Made by a program: the position numbers and the translations under genes
The notes under the pieces: model-generated
Told to the model about the DNA's origin: nothing
Databases searched by the model: none
Seen by the model: only the letters and a program-made list of their open reading frames with translations
Assembly (NCBI RefSeq): GCF_000397065.2
Contig: NZ_KE007326.1
Coordinates: 477,653-541,652 of the forward strand
Direction: 5' to 3'
DNA length: 64,000 nucleotides
Origin: Marinobacter lipolyticus SM19
Lineage (GTDB): Bacteria; Pseudomonadota; Gammaproteobacteria; Pseudomonadales; Oleiphilaceae
Shown here: in pieces, positions 28,340-40,206 of the stretch
Position numbering within the stretch: position 1 is the first letter of the stretch
Layout: each line of letters starts with the position of its first letter

Positions 28340-29497
28340 TCAGTCAGCCTGACGGCGAAGGAATGCGGGAATATCGAGATAGTCGACACCCTGTTCTTCG
28401 CTTTCCTTGCTCTGGTCGATGGCTACATTACCATGAGCAACCGCACGGCGACGTAGCACTGCGGGCCGATCAAGCTGATTGTAATCTGTGGTTCCGTCCA
28501 GGGTACGAGTGTTGTCCACTACCTTGGTCGGCTTCTCGCGGTCACCACCGAGGCCTGTTGCGACCACGGTAACCTTCAGTTCGTCGGTCATTTCCGGATC
28601 GATCACGGTGCCCACAACAACAGTGGCAGAATCCGATGCGAATTCGCGCACAATATCGCCAACCTCGGAGAATTCGCCCAGGTTGAGGTCCATGCCGGCG
28701 GTGATATTGACCAGGATGCCCTTGGCGCCCTGCAGGTTGATATCTTCCAGAAGCGGGCTGCGTACCGCGGCTTCGGCCGCTTCACGGGCACGGTTCTCAC
28801 CGGTGGCACGGGCAGTGCCCATCATCGCCATGCCCATCTCGGACATCACAGTTTTCACGTCGGCAAAGTCGACGTTGATCATGCCGTTACGGGTAATCAG
28901 GTCGGCAATACCCTGAACCGCACCCAACAACACGTCGTTGGCTGCTGCGAACGCATCCAGCAGGCTGGTTTTCTTGCCCATGACCGCCAGCAATTTCTCG
29001 TTGGGAATGGTGATCAGGGAGTCAACGCTCTCCTCCAGCTCTTTCAGGCCGGATTCAGCGACACTCATGCGCTTGCCACCCTCAAACTGGAATGGCTTGG
29101 TGACTACGGCCACGGTCAGGATACCCAGCTCGCGGGCAACCTCTGCAACGACCGGCGCTGCACCAGTGCCGGTACCACCGCCCATGCCGGCAGTGATAAA
29201 GACCATATCGGCACCCTTGATGGCTTCCGCCACCCGGTCACGGTCTTCCAGGGCCGACTGACGACCCACTTCAGGGTTGGCTCCGGCGCCCAGACCTTTG
29301 GTGATGTTGCCGCCAAGCTGGATGATCTGGCGGGCATCCATGTCGGTCAGGGCCTGTGCATCAGTATTGGCGCAGATAAACTCCACACCTTCAATGTCAC
29401 TGTTAAGCATGTGGCGTACAGCGTTACCGCCGCCTCCACCTACACCCACTACTTTAATGACAGCGTTTTGCTGGACATTATCGACGAGTTCAAACAT
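28340..29497 (-). CDS. ftsZ: Cell division GTPase FtsZ
   Basis: 385 residues. This tubulin-like GTPase forms the Z ring. The [10 protein letters not shown] tubulin signature is at about residues 106-115, and the T7-like synergy region N-V-D-F-A-D-V near 207. The C-terminal peptide [12 protein letters not shown] binds FtsA and ZipA. GGAGTAGGGG precedes the ATG. It is the last gene of the dcw cluster, 102 or so nt after ftsA. Confidence 0.99.
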   Translation of the reverse strand: MFELVDNVQQNAVIKVVGVGGGGGNAVRHMLNSDIEGVEFICANTDAQALTDMDARQIIQLGGNITKGLGAGANPEVGRQSALEDRDRVAEAIKGADMVFITAGMGGGTGTGAAPVVAEVARELGILTVAVVTKPFQFEGGKRMSVAESGLKELEESVDSLITIPNEKLLAVMGKKTSLLDAFAAANDVLLGAVQGIADLITRNGMINVDFADVKTVMSEMGMAMMGTARATGENRAREAAEAAVRSPLLEDINLQGAKGILVNITAGMDLNLGEFSEVGDIVREFASDSATVVVGTVIDPEMTDELKVTVVATGLGGDREKPTKVVDNTRTLDGTTDYNQLDRPAVLRRRAVAHGNVAIDQSKESEEQGVDYLDIPAFLRRQAD

Positions 29498-29599
29498 TCC
29501 CCTACTCCTTCGTGCTGTTTTCAGCCTTTTCCAGGCTGTTTGTTCGAGATTGTGTTTTCGAGATACCTTCGTTACTTGCCTTGCTACCAGCCCGGCCCG

Positions 29600-30835
29600 T
29601 CAGAACTGACCGGTAAACCAGGCCTTCATGCGCTCAAACAGCGAGGGTGTGTCTTCACCCTTGAGCACCGGTGTCCGCCCCAGATCCATCTGGCGGAAAC
29701 CATGGATCAACAACCCCACGCCGGTGGCGTAGATCGGATTGTTGACCACCTCCGTCATGCCGGAGACTGCCTGCGGACAGGCCAGGCGAACCGGCATGTG
29801 GAAGATTTCTTCAGCCAGCTCCACCACCCCTTCCATGGTGGAGGAACCGCCTGTAATTACGATGCCTGCGGGGATCAGGTCCTCAAATCCGGACCGACGC
29901 AACTCCGACTGCACGAGGGTAAACAGTTCCTCGTAACGGGGCTCAACCACCTCGGCCAGCGCCTGGCGTGACAGATCCCGCGGTGCGCGGTCTCCCACGC
30001 TGGGCACCTTGATGGTTTCATCCGCACCGGCCAGCTGGGTCAGCGCGCAGGCATACTTGATCTTGATTTCTTCGGCATTCTGCGTCGGCGTGCGCAGAGC
30101 CATGGCAATGTCATTGGTAACCTGATCACCAGCTATGGGAATCACTGCCGTATGACGAATCGCACCGCCTGTAAAAACGGCGATGTCGGTGGTTCCGCCA
30201 CCGATATCGACGACACACACACCCAGTTCCTTTTCGTCTTCGGTCAGGATCGCGTGGCTCGAAGCCAGCTGCTCAAGGATGATGTCATCCACCTCCAGGC
30301 CGCAGCGTTTCACACATTTTTCGATGTTCTGGGCAGCATTCACCGCACAGGTCACCAGGTGAACCTTGGCTTCCAGGCGCACGCCGGACATGCCCATGGG
30401 CTCCTTGATACCTTCCTGGCTGTCGATGACAAATTCCTGCGGCAGGATGTGCAGGATCTTCTGGTCCGCCGGAATGGCAACGGCCTGAGCGGCGTCAATC
30501 ACCCGGTCGATGTCCGCCTGAGTGACCTCCCGGTCACGGATGGCGACAATGCCGTGGGAGTTCAGACTCTTGATGTGGCTGCCGGCGATGCCGGCATACA
30601 CCGAATGAATCCGACACCCTGCCATGAGTTCGGCCTCTTCCACTGCGCGCTGGATGGCCTGCACAGTGGTTTCGATATTGACCACCACACCACGTTTCAG
30701 CCCCCGTGACGGATGCGAGCCAATGCCCACTACCTCAATGGTCCCGTCCATCTTGCGCTTGCCGACAATCGCAACCACCTTTGAGGTTCCGATATCGAGG
30801 CCGACAATCATGTTTTCCGTTTCAACCGATGACAT
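29600..30835 (-). CDS. ftsA: Cell division protein FtsA
   Basis: 411 residues from the ATG at 30835; an upstream TTG at 30847 is unlikely. This actin-like protein tethers FtsZ to the membrane. The phosphate-1 loop G-L-D-I-G-T-S-K-V is near residues 12-20, and D-I-G-G-G-T-T-D near 205. The C-terminal amphipathic helix (L-F-E-R-M-K-A-W-F) is the membrane-targeting sequence. It sits between ftsQ and ftsZ. Confidence 0.98.
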   Translation of the reverse strand: MSSVETENMIVGLDIGTSKVVAIVGKRKMDGTIEVVGIGSHPSRGLKRGVVVNIETTVQAIQRAVEEAELMAGCRIHSVYAGIAGSHIKSLNSHGIVAIRDREVTQADIDRVIDAAQAVAIPADQKILHILPQEFVIDSQEGIKEPMGMSGVRLEAKVHLVTCAVNAAQNIEKCVKRCGLEVDDIILEQLASSHAILTEDEKELGVCVVDIGGGTTDIAVFTGGAIRHTAVIPIAGDQVTNDIAMALRTPTQNAEEIKIKYACALTQLAGADETIKVPSVGDRAPRDLSRQALAEVVEPRYEELFTLVQSELRRSGFEDLIPAGIVITGGSSTMEGVVELAEEIFHMPVRLACPQAVSGMTEVVNNPIYATGVGLLIHGFRQMDLGRTPVLKGEDTPSLFERMKAWFTGQF

Positions 30836-30871
30836 GTGTTCCACCAAACCGTAGGTCTGTATTTGACGTTG

Positions 30872-31714
30872 CTATGATTTTGATCCGGAGCCGGTTAACT
30901 TGTCCGACTTCCACTTAACCGCCACACCATTGGTGTAACGGGCATCCACCTGACTGACCTCGTCCGCACGGGATATCAGCCGGCTTTCATACACCGTGAG
31001 AAAGCGCGCAAAGCGCTCCTCCACCTGATCACGACCCAGAACGACCTCGATGCCGTTTGCCAGGCTCAGTGTCCAGGCTCCCCGCTGTTCCAGGGTCAGG
31101 CCGGCAAAGCCAAGCCCATGCCCAGCCAGGGTGTCGCTCATGGTCCGCGCCATGCTTATCACATCTCTCACCCGCTCATCGGGCCCCGCCAGCCTTGGCA
31201 GACGGCCGGCCACTTCCGGGTTATCCGGAGAGAAAAGCTCTCCAGTGCGACTTACCAGGCGATTGCTGTTCCAGTAAGCCAGCGGTTTCTTCTCACGAAT
31301 TTCAATCTCGAGTCGATCCGGCCAGAGTCGACGAACCGCCGCCGACTCTACCCAGGGACGCCGCTCCAGTTCGTTCTTGATCTCAGACAGATCGGTTGCA
31401 AAAAAACTCTTTCCGATCCAGTCACCCGCCTTGCGCTCAAGGTCGGTGCGGTTTTCGCCCACCAGAGTCCCGGTCACATCAATGGCCAGAATCTGACGAT
31501 CCATCGCACTCAACACCTGACTGGTACCCCACGGCACCATTGCCGCCAGCAGAACAATGGCCGCTCCCATACCAACTTGCAGCCAGGGCACAGCCGCCAG
31601 TACAGCCTTCAACAATCCGAACCGTTGCCGCTCTGGCCCCAGGGTCGTTGCCCCGCGCCGACGAGGGGGGTCGGGCGGTATCGCCCGAGTCCGGATCAGA
31701 AGGTTGTCAAGCAT
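30872..31714 (-). CDS. ftsQ: Cell division protein FtsQ
   Basis: About 280 residues. Two in-frame ATGs lie six bases apart; GGAGG sits 6 nt before the one at 31714, which is therefore preferred over 31720. A basic cytoplasmic tail (about 1-45) is followed by one membrane segment (about 48-68). The POTRA domain begins with I-L-A-I-D-V-T-G near residue 75, and the FtsQ beta domain ends the protein. It links the early and late divisome through FtsB/FtsL. It overlaps the ddlB stop by a few bases. Confidence 0.96.
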   Translation of the reverse strand: MLDNLLIRTRAIPPDPPRRRGATTLGPERQRFGLLKAVLAAVPWLQVGMGAAIVLLAAMVPWGTSQVLSAMDRQILAIDVTGTLVGENRTDLERKAGDWIGKSFFATDLSEIKNELERRPWVESAAVRRLWPDRLEIEIREKKPLAYWNSNRLVSRTGELFSPDNPEVAGRLPRLAGPDERVRDVISMARTMSDTLAGHGLGFAGLTLEQRGAWTLSLANGIEVVLGRDQVEERFARFLTVYESRLISRADEVSQVDARYTNGVAVKWKSDKLTGSGSKS

Positions 31715-32681
31715 GGCCATCCTCCAGTGTGTCCTTGAGAATCCGTACCACCAGTTCTTCGAAGCTGATACCCGCCGCCCTGGCTGCCATTGGCACCAGG
31801 CTGTGGTCCGTCATCCCCGGAACGGTATTCACTTCCAGCAACCAGAAACCGCCGTCACGATCCTGCATGATGTCCACCCGGCCCCAGGTACGGCAGCCAA
31901 TGACCCGGAATGCGTCCAGTGCCAGGTGCTGCAACTCCAGTTCCGTGTCCGGATCCAGACCACAGGGAATGCGGTAATTGGTATCATCCGCCAGATATTT
32001 CGCCTCGTAGTCGTAGAACACGTGATCGGTACTCAGTCCGATGGCCGGCAACGCCTGGTCCTGCAGCAGGCTAACGGTAAATTCCGGACCCTCGATCCAC
32101 TCCTCCACCAACACCAGCGAATCCAGGGCACTGGCTTCCTGGTAGGCCTCAACGAGTTCTTCGCGACTGGTCACCTTGCGAATACCTATACTCGATCCTT
32201 CACGGGAAGGCTTGACGCTCAGCGGTAGTGACAGGTCACGGAGTATGTCATCTGCCTCATTCACCGCGCCCATAGCCCGGAATCGGGGCGTGGGCAGACC
32301 ACAGCCTTCAAACACGTACTTGGTTCGCAGCTTGTCCATGGCAAGCGCAGACGCCAGCATTTCACTGCCGGTGTACGGAATTCCGGCTTGGGACAGGATC
32401 GCCTGGAGTGTCCCGTCCTCGCCTCCACGTCCGTGAAGCGCAATGAACACCCGGTCGAATTCCGGGTTGTCCACAGTGCGCAACAGACAGCCCTGAACAT
32501 CCACGCCATAGGCATCCACGCCTGCCGACTGCAACGCGGCCAATACCGCGTGACCGCTTTTCAGGGAAACCTCACGCTCCGCCGAATCACCACCCATGAA
32601 CACAGCCACTCGACCGAGCGCCCGGACCGTCTCCGGTGGCGCCTGATAACCCTGTGTATCCATGCGCTTTGCATCACTCAC
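31707..32681 (-). CDS. ddlB: D-alanine--D-alanine ligase
   Basis: About 324 residues. Starts at TTG 32687, GTG 32681 and ATG 32663 are all in frame; the GTG has GGAG 9 nt upstream, so it is used here with some doubt. It joins two D-Ala for the peptidoglycan stem. ATP-grasp motifs: [14 protein letters not shown] near residues 26-39, H-G-R-G-G-E-D-G near 83-90, and D-I-M-Q-D...[10 protein letters not shown] near 272-292. Confidence 0.96.
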   Translation of the reverse strand: MSDAKRMDTQGYQAPPETVRALGRVAVFMGGDSAEREVSLKSGHAVLAALQSAGVDAYGVDVQGCLLRTVDNPEFDRVFIALHGRGGEDGTLQAILSQAGIPYTGSEMLASALAMDKLRTKYVFEGCGLPTPRFRAMGAVNEADDILRDLSLPLSVKPSREGSSIGIRKVTSREELVEAYQEASALDSLVLVEEWIEGPEFTVSLLQDQALPAIGLSTDHVFYDYEAKYLADDTNYRIPCGLDPDTELELQHLALDAFRVIGCRTWGRVDIMQDRDGGFWLLEVNTVPGMTDHSLVPMAARAAGISFEELVVRILKDTLEDGHA

Positions 32682-34119
32682 TGGCAATCACTCCCGCCGC
32701 CGCCAGGCGCGCAGCAACGCCACCAATATCCCCTGCACCCTGGGTAATCAGCAGATCCCCATCACGCAGCGTATTGGCCAGCAATCGTTCAATTTCGTTG
32801 TTGTCTTCGACAAACACCGGCTCTACATTCCCGCGCTGACGAATGCTTCGGCACAGAGCCCGCCCATCGGCACCCGGTATGGCTGGCTCGCCAGCCGAGT
32901 ACACGTCCATCAGCAACAGTCCGTCCACTTCCGAAAGCACCCGCACGAAGTCTTCATACAGATCCCGCGTACGGGTAAAGCGATGGGGCTGATACAACAT
33001 GACCAGCCTTCGATCCGGCCAAGCATCGTGTGCCGCGCGGATGACCGCTTCCACTTCGGTCGGGTGATGACCGTAATCGTCCACCAGGGTGATGGTGCCG
33101 TTGGGGGTCTGGTAGTCTCCGTAGACCTGGAAGCGACGACCTACGCCGGCAAACCCGGCCAGCCCCCGGCAAATGGCATCGTCGTCGACACCTTCATCGG
33201 TGGCCACGGCAATCGCCGCCAACGCGTTGAGTACGTTGTGACGCCCCGGCATCTTGAGCTCTACCTGCAAGTCCTTGCGGCCACCCGGTCGACGGACCAG
33301 GAAATGGGTGCGTAGACCGTCGGAGCTGATCTGTTCTGCTCGATAATCCGCATCGGGGTTATCAATGCCATAGGTGATAATCGCGCGGGAAATACGTGGA
33401 ATTACTTCACGCACGTAGCCGTCATCCACGCACATCACCGCCACGCCGTAGAAAGGCAGGTTGTGGAGAAAGTCCACAAACGTCTGCTTCAGCCGCTCAA
33501 CATCACCGCCATAGGTATCCATATGATCGGCTTCAATATTGGTCACCACGGAAATGACCGGAGTCAGGTGAAGGAATGAAGCATCGCTTTCATCCGCCTC
33601 CGCCACCAGGTACCTGGATCCGCCCAATTGCGCGTTGGTGCCGGCACTGTTCAGCTTTCCGCCGATCACAAACGTGGGATCAAGCCCGGCCTCACCCAGT
33701 ACTGATGCGATCAGACTGGTCGTTGTGGTCTTACCGTGGGTGCCGGCTACGGCTATGCCGTGGCGATAGCGCATGATTTCCGCCAACATCTCGGCCCGGG
33801 GAACGATGGGTACCCGTCGGTTACGAGCCGACGCTACCTCCGGGTTATCGCCGGAAACGGCGGTGGATACCACCACCACATCGGCCTTGGCACTGTTCTC
33901 TTCCCGGTGGCCGATGTGTACTTCTACTCCCATGGCCTTCAGGCGATCCGTTACCGCACCTTCACGAATGTCGGAGCCGGAGACGTCGTATCCCTGGTTC
34001 TTGAGAACTTCGGCAATACCACTCATGCCGGCACCACCAATACCCACAAAGTGAATATGGCGAATACGGCGCATTTCCGGCACCTGATAGACCAGCGGCG
34101 GATTGGTTGCATCAGCCAT
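32674..34119 (-). CDS. murC: UDP-N-acetylmuramate--L-alanine ligase
   Basis: 481 residues. It adds L-Ala to UDP-MurNAc, the first amino-acid step. The N-terminal Rossmann part has [11 protein letters not shown] near residues 24-34. The ATP loop A-G-T-H-G-K-T-T-T is near 119-127, and D-D-Y-G-H-H-P-T-E near 347. It overlaps murG by 8 nt upstream and ddlB by about 8 nt downstream, consistent with translational coupling. Confidence 0.98.
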   Translation of the reverse strand: MADATNPPLVYQVPEMRRIRHIHFVGIGGAGMSGIAEVLKNQGYDVSGSDIREGAVTDRLKAMGVEVHIGHREENSAKADVVVVSTAVSGDNPEVASARNRRVPIVPRAEMLAEIMRYRHGIAVAGTHGKTTTTSLIASVLGEAGLDPTFVIGGKLNSAGTNAQLGGSRYLVAEADESDASFLHLTPVISVVTNIEADHMDTYGGDVERLKQTFVDFLHNLPFYGVAVMCVDDGYVREVIPRISRAIITYGIDNPDADYRAEQISSDGLRTHFLVRRPGGRKDLQVELKMPGRHNVLNALAAIAVATDEGVDDDAICRGLAGFAGVGRRFQVYGDYQTPNGTITLVDDYGHHPTEVEAVIRAAHDAWPDRRLVMLYQPHRFTRTRDLYEDFVRVLSEVDGLLLMDVYSAGEPAIPGADGRALCRSIRQRGNVEPVFVEDNNEIERLLANTLRDGDLLITQGAGDIGGVAARLAAAGVIASE

Positions 34120-35197
34120 TGGCGGCCTCCAGACAATAATTCACGACTCTCTCCGTTGCATCCGGGCGAGCCAGCGATCTCGCTGCCTTCGCCATGTTCA
34201 ATACCCGGGACCGGTCTCTGACCATGTCCCGCAGTGTCTCTGCCAGCGATTCGGGGTTCAGTTTCGATTGCGGTACCAGAACCGCAGCCTGGGCGTTTAC
34301 CATCTGCTGGCCGTTCATGGTCTGGTGATCATCCACGGCATGGGGGAATGGCACGAGGATCGCTCCCAGTCCCGCCACGCAAAGCTCGGATACCGTCAGG
34401 GCTCCGGAGCGACACACCACAAGGTCCGCCCAGCTGTAGGCTTCCGCCATGTCCCTGATAAACGGCTCCACGGATGCCTCTATACCCTGATGCTCGTAGG
34501 CATTACGAGCGGCTTCCACATTTTTTTCGCCACACTGATGGCGCACCACTGGCCGATCGCCTTCCGCGAGTTTCGCCAGCGCTTCAGGAACCTGTTGATT
34601 GAAAACCTGAGCCCCAAGGCTGCCGCCGACGACCAGCAGACGCAGCGGCCCTTCCCGGTCCGCCATGCGCTCTTCCGGTACCGCCAGTTCGGCCAGGTCC
34701 TGACGCACCGGATTTCCGGTACAACGAGTCACCACCCTGGCGCCGAAACTGCCCGGGAAAGCCTCCAGAACCGTTTCCGCAAAACGCACAAGAATCCGGT
34801 TGGTCATACCTGCCACGGCATTCTGTTCATGTACCACCAACGGGATCCGATTCAGCCAGGCGGCAACACCGCCCGGACCGGTCACGAAGCCTCCCATGCC
34901 CACCACACAATCGGGCCGGATTTTGCGGACCACAGAAAAGGCCTCACCAAGCCCCCGCATCAGGCGGAACGGTGCCAGCAACAAGGCCAACTTGCCTTTA
35001 CCCCGCAATCCAGAGATATGGATGAGGGAGAGCAGAATATCCGTCTCTCCGATCAGGCGCTCTTCCATGCCGCCGGCAGAACCAAGCCAGAACACCTCGT
35101 GCCCTTTCTCCTGCAGGGCACGGGCGGTCGCCAGCGCAGGGAACACATGCCCGCCAGTGCCGCCAGCCATCATCAGAAAACGACGCTTGTCACTCAT
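34112..35197 (-). CDS. murG: Lipid II synthase (UDP-GlcNAc transferase)
   Basis: 361 residues. It transfers GlcNAc to lipid I on the cytoplasmic side of the membrane. The glycine loop [10 protein letters not shown] is at residues 11-20. The second donor-site loop [10 protein letters not shown] is near 193-202, and [10 protein letters not shown] near 265-274. It is flanked by ftsW and murC with 8-nt overlaps on both sides. Confidence 0.98.
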   Translation of the reverse strand: MSDKRRFLMMAGGTGGHVFPALATARALQEKGHEVFWLGSAGGMEERLIGETDILLSLIHISGLRGKGKLALLLAPFRLMRGLGEAFSVVRKIRPDCVVGMGGFVTGPGGVAAWLNRIPLVVHEQNAVAGMTNRILVRFAETVLEAFPGSFGARVVTRCTGNPVRQDLAELAVPEERMADREGPLRLLVVGGSLGAQVFNQQVPEALAKLAEGDRPVVRHQCGEKNVEAARNAYEHQGIEASVEPFIRDMAEAYSWADLVVCRSGALTVSELCVAGLGAILVPFPHAVDDHQTMNGQQMVNAQAAVLVPQSKLNPESLAETLRDMVRDRSRVLNMAKAARSLARPDATERVVNYCLEAANG

Positions 35198-36392
35198 ACA
35201 CAGCGCCTCCTCTGACCTTTTTCCCGGTTTTCTCCTGCTCCAACCGTGCCCGGTCGAGGCGCTCCATTTCCACGCGCGCCAGAATACCGAGGGAAATGCA
35301 GGTGATCATCAGGCTTGATCCGCCGTAACTGACCAGTGGCAGAGTCAGCCCCTTGGTCGGGAGCAAGCCGGTGCTAACGGACATATTGATCCCTGCCTGT
35401 AAACCGATGAGTAATGTGATGCCATACGAAAAGCAGGCAGCAAACGGCATGTTGGCCAACTCAGCGCGACGGGCGATCACAAAGCCGGTTATTACCAGTA
35501 CCGCAAACATCGCCAGCACGATCAACGAGCCCAGCAGCCCGAACTCCTCGGCAATAATGGCGAAAATAAAGTCAGTGTGTGCCTCGGGCAGATAGAACAG
35601 CTTCTGTATGGAGTTGCCCAATCCGACACCCGCCCACTCACCGCGCCCAAAGGCAATCAGGGACTGGGTGAGCTGATAGCCACTGTCGAACTGGTCCTTC
35701 CAGGGATCGAGGTAGCTGACAACTCGCTTGAGACGGTATGGCTGCGTTGTGACCAGTATCACGCCCAGTCCCACCAGAATCCCTATGAGCGGCATAAACC
35801 GGGTCAGCTTGACACCACTCAGGAATATCATTCCCGCAGCCGCCGTCACCAGCACCACGGTTGCACCGAAATCCGGCTGAATCACCAGCAACATGGAAGC
35901 AAAACCAAGCACGACCAGTGGCTTGAGAAATCCCGGCCAGGTGTTGAGCAGCTCCTCACGGCGACGAACCACATACCCCGCCAGGTACGCAATCAGACAT
36001 AACTTGGCGACTTCCGATACCTGGACATTGAACAACCCGAATGGGATCCAGCGAGTAGAGCCGTTAACGGTTCGCCCCAGCGGAGTCAATACCAGTATCA
36101 ACACCAGCAAACCGACACCGAGCAGCAGCCAACCGCTTCGCTCCCACCAGGAGACCGGTACGTTCACAGCGACAAGGGCCAGAAAACATCCGATCCCGGC
36201 AAATATCAGCTGCCGGATAACATAGTGGTAACTGTTACCCACCGTTTCCGCGGCCATGTCCATGGAAGCAGAGGAAATCATGACCACCCCCATGACCAGC
36301 AGGGATACCGAGCTGATGATCAGCAACGGCAATGGCCGCAATTCGCTGAGCAGTTGCTGCTGATTCGGGAGAGTGAGCCTGGCTTGCATCAC
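35190..36392 (-). CDS. ftsW: Peptidoglycan glycosyltransferase FtsW
   Basis: 400 residues. This SEDS-family septal glycan polymerase works with FtsI. About ten membrane segments are visible. The C-terminal signature P-T-K-G-L-T-L-P-L-V-S-Y-G-G-S-S near residues 347-362 is diagnostic, and E-W-x-G-V-G-L-G-N-S near 250 is the catalytic loop region. The start is GTG at 36392 overlapping the murD stop (GTGA), or the adjacent ATG at 36389. Confidence 0.97.
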   Translation of the reverse strand: MMQARLTLPNQQQLLSELRPLPLLIISSVSLLVMGVVMISSASMDMAAETVGNSYHYVIRQLIFAGIGCFLALVAVNVPVSWWERSGWLLLGVGLLVLILVLTPLGRTVNGSTRWIPFGLFNVQVSEVAKLCLIAYLAGYVVRRREELLNTWPGFLKPLVVLGFASMLLVIQPDFGATVVLVTAAAGMIFLSGVKLTRFMPLIGILVGLGVILVTTQPYRLKRVVSYLDPWKDQFDSGYQLTQSLIAFGRGEWAGVGLGNSIQKLFYLPEAHTDFIFAIIAEEFGLLGSLIVLAMFAVLVITGFVIARRAELANMPFAACFSYGITLLIGLQAGINMSVSTGLLPTKGLTLPLVSYGGSSLMITCISLGILARVEMERLDRARLEQEKTGKKVRGGAVYE

Positions 36393-37729
36393 AACCCCTC
36401 CACCTGTTGCCGGAACTGGTCACCGCGGTCACTGTAATCACGGAACATGTCAAAACTCGCGCAGGCAGGGGATAACAATACCCGGTCACCGGGCTGCGCC
36501 AGGCTTGCCGCCTGAGCGACCGCCTCCGCCATCGTTTGTGCGTTAGAGACCGGGGCGGCCGTACCAATGTTGTCCGCAATGCGGTTGGCATCCCGGCCGA
36601 TCAGTACAACTGCGCGGCAATGCAGGGTAACCGGAGCTTCAAGTGGCGAGAAATCAGCGCCCTTGCTATCGCCGCCCGCAATCAGAACAATCTTGCCGCT
36701 GGCCGGGACCAGGCTCTCAATGGCGGCGACGGTTGCGCCAACGTTGGTGCCCTTGGAGTCATTGATATAATCCACATCGTTGACCCGGCGTATGAATTCG
36801 CAGCGATGCGGCAGGCCCCGGAACTCCCTGACAACCGACAGCATCGTCTCCATCGGCAACCCTGCCGCCTGACCCAGTGCCAGCGCCGCCATGACGTTAC
36901 TGATGTTGTGGCGGCCAAGAAGTTTGAGATCTTCCGCCAGCAACAGATTGTCAAATCCGAAAGTAATCCAGGTGCCCTGGTCGTCTTCGCGGGTGCTGAA
37001 GGTGTCCGGATTCACGCGGTGAAAGCCAAAACACAGGAACCGGAGGTTATCCCGCGCCATGGGTGTACTCAGCGCATCATCCAGATTCACAATGGCGTTC
37101 TTGCAACCACGGAAAATCCGTTGTTTGGCCTGGAAATACTCCATCTTGGACGGATACCGGTCCATATGATCGTCGCTGACATTGAGCACCGTAGCCGCCA
37201 GGGCGTTGAGCTCTTCCGTGGTTTCCAGTTGGAAGCTGGAAAGCTCCAGGACATATAAATCGGCGTCTCGCCCCAGAAGATCGAGAGCCGGCGTGCCAAT
37301 GTTGCCGCCCACTTCGACCCTGCGACCTGCAGCACGCGCCATATCACCCACCAGCGTGGTCACTGTGGTTTTACCGTTGGATCCCGTAATCGCAACGATG
37401 GGGGCATCTGCCGCTTGCGCGAACAGGTCGATATCCCCGCGTACCTGCGCACCTTTGGCTACTGCAGCGCGAATGGCGGGTATTTCAACGCTGACGCCCG
37501 GGCTGACGATAAGCTCGTTAAAGGTGGCAAAAAGCTCGCTGTCAAACGGCCCGGTATGTACCGGAACATCCGGCCAGCCGGATTTGAGCTCATCCAGCCC
37601 TGGCGGGTTTTCCCGGCTGTCAGCCACGGCGATCTCCCGCCCCTGGGCGCACAGATAGCGCACGCAGGAAAGCCCGGTCTTACCGAGCCCCACGACCAAT
37701 GTGCGACGATCTGACACGATGACACTCAT
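36389..37729 (-). CDS. murD: UDP-N-acetylmuramoyl-L-alanine--D-glutamate ligase
   Basis: 446 residues. It adds D-Glu to the stem. Rossmann N-terminus V-V-G-L-G-K-T-G-L-S near residues 12-21; ATP loop I-T-G-S-N-G-K-T-T-V near 112-121; N-D-S-K-G-T-N near 318-324; L-S-P-A-C-A-S-F-D-M-F near 423. It overlaps ftsW by 4 nt and follows mraY by 15 nt. Confidence 0.98.
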   Translation of the reverse strand: MSVIVSDRRTLVVGLGKTGLSCVRYLCAQGREIAVADSRENPPGLDELKSGWPDVPVHTGPFDSELFATFNELIVSPGVSVEIPAIRAAVAKGAQVRGDIDLFAQAADAPIVAITGSNGKTTVTTLVGDMARAAGRRVEVGGNIGTPALDLLGRDADLYVLELSSFQLETTEELNALAATVLNVSDDHMDRYPSKMEYFQAKQRIFRGCKNAIVNLDDALSTPMARDNLRFLCFGFHRVNPDTFSTREDDQGTWITFGFDNLLLAEDLKLLGRHNISNVMAALALGQAAGLPMETMLSVVREFRGLPHRCEFIRRVNDVDYINDSKGTNVGATVAAIESLVPASGKIVLIAGGDSKGADFSPLEAPVTLHCRAVVLIGRDANRIADNIGTAAPVSNAQTMAEAVAQAASLAQPGDRVLLSPACASFDMFRDYSDRGDQFRQQVEGL

Positions 37730-37744
37730 AGAGACGCCATTCCC

Positions 37745-38830
37745 CTATCGCAATTTCAGACTGGCAAGGCCAATCAGAACCAGAACCACGGTAACCACCC
37801 AGAACCGCACGATGACTCGCGGTTCAGGCCAGCCCTTCAATTCGAAATGGTGGTGCAACGGTGCCATGCGGAAAATTCTCCGCCCGGTTAACCGGTATGA
37901 CGCCACTTGCAGGATGACCGAGATGGTTTCCATGACGAACACGCCACCCATGATAAACAGGACAATCTCCTGGCGGACGATCACAGCCACAACGCCCAAG
38001 GCTGCGCCCAGTGCCAGCGCGCCCACATCCCCCATGAATACTTGAGCCGGATAGGTGTTGAACCAGAGAAAGCCGAGGCCGGCGCCAACCAGGGCACCAC
38101 AGAACACAATCAACTCGCCGGTTCCCGGCAGATGGGGGATGAGCAGGTAATCGGCAAACTGGGCGTGACCAGACAGGTAGGCAAACAAACCGAGCGCACC
38201 CGCCACCATCACGGTTGGCATAATCGCCAGCCCATCCAACCCATCGGTCAGATTGACCGCATTGCTGCTCCCCACGATCACGAAATACGTCAGTAAAATG
38301 AAAATCACCGGTCCAAGAGTCAGCGATACATTCTTGAAGAATGGCAAATACAGCGACGTTTCCTGCGGCAGTGAAGAACTGAAGAACAGCACCATCGCAG
38401 CTGCCGCGCCGATCAGGGATTGCCAGAAGTATTTCCAGCGAGCCGGAAGCCCCCGCGGATTACGCTCAACAACTTTGCGGTAGTCATCCACCCAACCAAT
38501 CGCGCCAAACAGCAGGGTCACCAGAATTGTCACCCATACATAGCGATTGCCGAGATCCGCCCACAGCAACGTACTGACACCAATGGCAACCAGGATCAGC
38601 GCGCCCCCCATTGTTGGCGTCCCGGCCTTGCTCAAGTGCGTCTGCGGACCATCATCACGTACCGATTGACCAATCTGGTACTGACTCAGCTTGCGAATCA
38701 TCACCGGACCAATAAGCAATGAGATTGCCAGAGCGGTCAACGTGCCCAGAATCCCACGCAATGTCAGGTACTGAAACACCGTCAGGGCTGTAAAATGTTG
38801 CGATAGAATCTCTGTCAGCCAGAGCAGCAT
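37745..38830 (-). CDS. mraY: Phospho-N-acetylmuramoyl-pentapeptide transferase
   Basis: 361 residues, about ten membrane segments. It attaches the MurNAc-pentapeptide to undecaprenyl phosphate to make lipid I. The conserved K-A-G-T-P-T-M-G-G motif is near residues 69-77. The catalytic Asp region [10 protein letters not shown] is near 108-117, N-L-T-D-G-L-D-G-L near 192-200, and the C-terminal H-H-H-F-E loop near 325. The start overlaps the murF end by 16 nt. Confidence 0.98.
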   Translation of the reverse strand: MLLWLTEILSQHFTALTVFQYLTLRGILGTLTALAISLLIGPVMIRKLSQYQIGQSVRDDGPQTHLSKAGTPTMGGALILVAIGVSTLLWADLGNRYVWVTILVTLLFGAIGWVDDYRKVVERNPRGLPARWKYFWQSLIGAAAAMVLFFSSSLPQETSLYLPFFKNVSLTLGPVIFILLTYFVIVGSSNAVNLTDGLDGLAIMPTVMVAGALGLFAYLSGHAQFADYLLIPHLPGTGELIVFCGALVGAGLGFLWFNTYPAQVFMGDVGALALGAALGVVAVIVRQEIVLFIMGGVFVMETISVILQVASYRLTGRRIFRMAPLHHHFELKGWPEPRVIVRFWVVTVVLVLIGLASLKLR

Positions 38831-40206
38831 GAGTTATTCACCTTTTCTTTCATTCCCTCCACCACGCGATCCATGGCGGAACTGCGAGAACCCTTGACCA
38901 GAATGGTCATCGGAAACTGCGGGCCGGCTAACAGACGGTCCACGGCGTCTTCGTGGGAAGCACACACCTCGGCGGACTGCCCAAAACCTTCTATATAACC
39001 TTCACACCCCGGCCCAACGACCAACAGGCGCTCTACTCCCTGCTCACGGGCACAAACGCCCACTTCACGATGCAACGCCCGGCTATCGGGCCCGAGTTCT
39101 GCCATAGCGCCAAGCACTGCCGCCCGAATCCCGGGCCTTGCTGCGAGCACACCAATGGCGGCCTTCATGGACGACGGGTTGGCGTTGTAGCTGTCATCAA
39201 TCAGCACCAGCTCCGCAGACAACTCAATCATCTGCAAACGACCTTTAACGGCGGCCAGGGCCTGCAAGCCTTGCTGGATGGCCTCATGCGTTGCACCGAG
39301 CTCACGGGTAGCCGCAATAGCCAGAAGCGCGTTAGTGATGTTGTGTTCACCGCTCAACGCCAGCTGGACGCTACACTGCCAGTCATCGGGTCCGTGTGCG
39401 ATGAAACTTTGTCCATGGATATCAACGCTGACTGCCGAGGGATAATAATCTGCCGGACCGCCGGCCTTACCGCTGACTGCAGTCACCTTCCGCCCGCCAG
39501 CCCGCTGCCGCCAGATGCCAAAAGCAGGGTCGTCACCATTAAGGACAACCAGCCCGTTGGCGCCAACGCCATCAATAATCTCGCCTTTGGCCTGGACGAT
39601 GTTCTCGTAACTGCCAAACCCCTCCAGGTGCGCCTGGCCTGCATTGGTCAGGATGGCCACGTCCGGCCGGGTAATGGCGACGGTATGGGCGATTTCTCCC
39701 AGACCGCTGGCCCCCAGCTCAATGGCGGCAAAGCGGTGCCCCTTTTCCAGCCGGAACAGGGTCAGTGGAACACCAATGTGATTGTTCAAGTTGCCTTCCG
39801 TCGAAAGCGTGGAGCCCATCTGCGTCAGAATGGACGCGACCATCTCCCGGACCGTGGTTTTACCACTGCTGCCGGTAATAGCCACGAAACGGGCCTGGCT
39901 CTCATTCCTGTTGCCAGCAGCGAGTTGTGCCAGCGCATCAACAGTGTCGCTGACAACCATCTGGGGAAGGTCCACCGACGTGTCTTCGGTATCCACAATG
40001 GCTCCAACGGCTCCCGACTCCCTGGCCTTCGCCAGGAACTGGTGTCCGTCAAAGTTGTCGCCCCGCAATGCCACAAACAGATCCCCGCGACCGATCTTGC
40101 GGGTATCGGTAGACACACCCGAGAAAGTTCGCTGGACTGCATCTCCAAAGCGACACTGCCCCCCGGTCCATGCGACAGCGTCAGCCAGCGAGAAGGCGCG
40201 CATCAT
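38815..40206 (-). CDS. murF: UDP-MurNAc-tripeptide--D-Ala-D-Ala ligase
   Basis: 463 residues. It adds the D-Ala-D-Ala made by DdlB. N-terminal [16 protein letters not shown] near residues 32-47; ATP loop [10 protein letters not shown] near 109-118, with Ser-Ser instead of the more usual Ser-Asn. [10 protein letters not shown] near 336-345 is the MurF signature. It overlaps murE by 4 nt. Confidence 0.97.
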   Translation of the reverse strand: MMRAFSLADAVAWTGGQCRFGDAVQRTFSGVSTDTRKIGRGDLFVALRGDNFDGHQFLAKARESGAVGAIVDTEDTSVDLPQMVVSDTVDALAQLAAGNRNESQARFVAITGSSGKTTVREMVASILTQMGSTLSTEGNLNNHIGVPLTLFRLEKGHRFAAIELGASGLGEIAHTVAITRPDVAILTNAGQAHLEGFGSYENIVQAKGEIIDGVGANGLVVLNGDDPAFGIWRQRAGGRKVTAVSGKAGGPADYYPSAVSVDIHGQSFIAHGPDDWQCSVQLALSGEHNITNALLAIAATRELGATHEAIQQGLQALAAVKGRLQMIELSAELVLIDDSYNANPSSMKAAIGVLAARPGIRAAVLGAMAELGPDSRALHREVGVCAREQGVERLLVVGPGCEGYIEGFGQSAEVCASHEDAVDRLLAGPQFPMTILVKGSRSSAMDRVVEGMKEKVNNSCCSG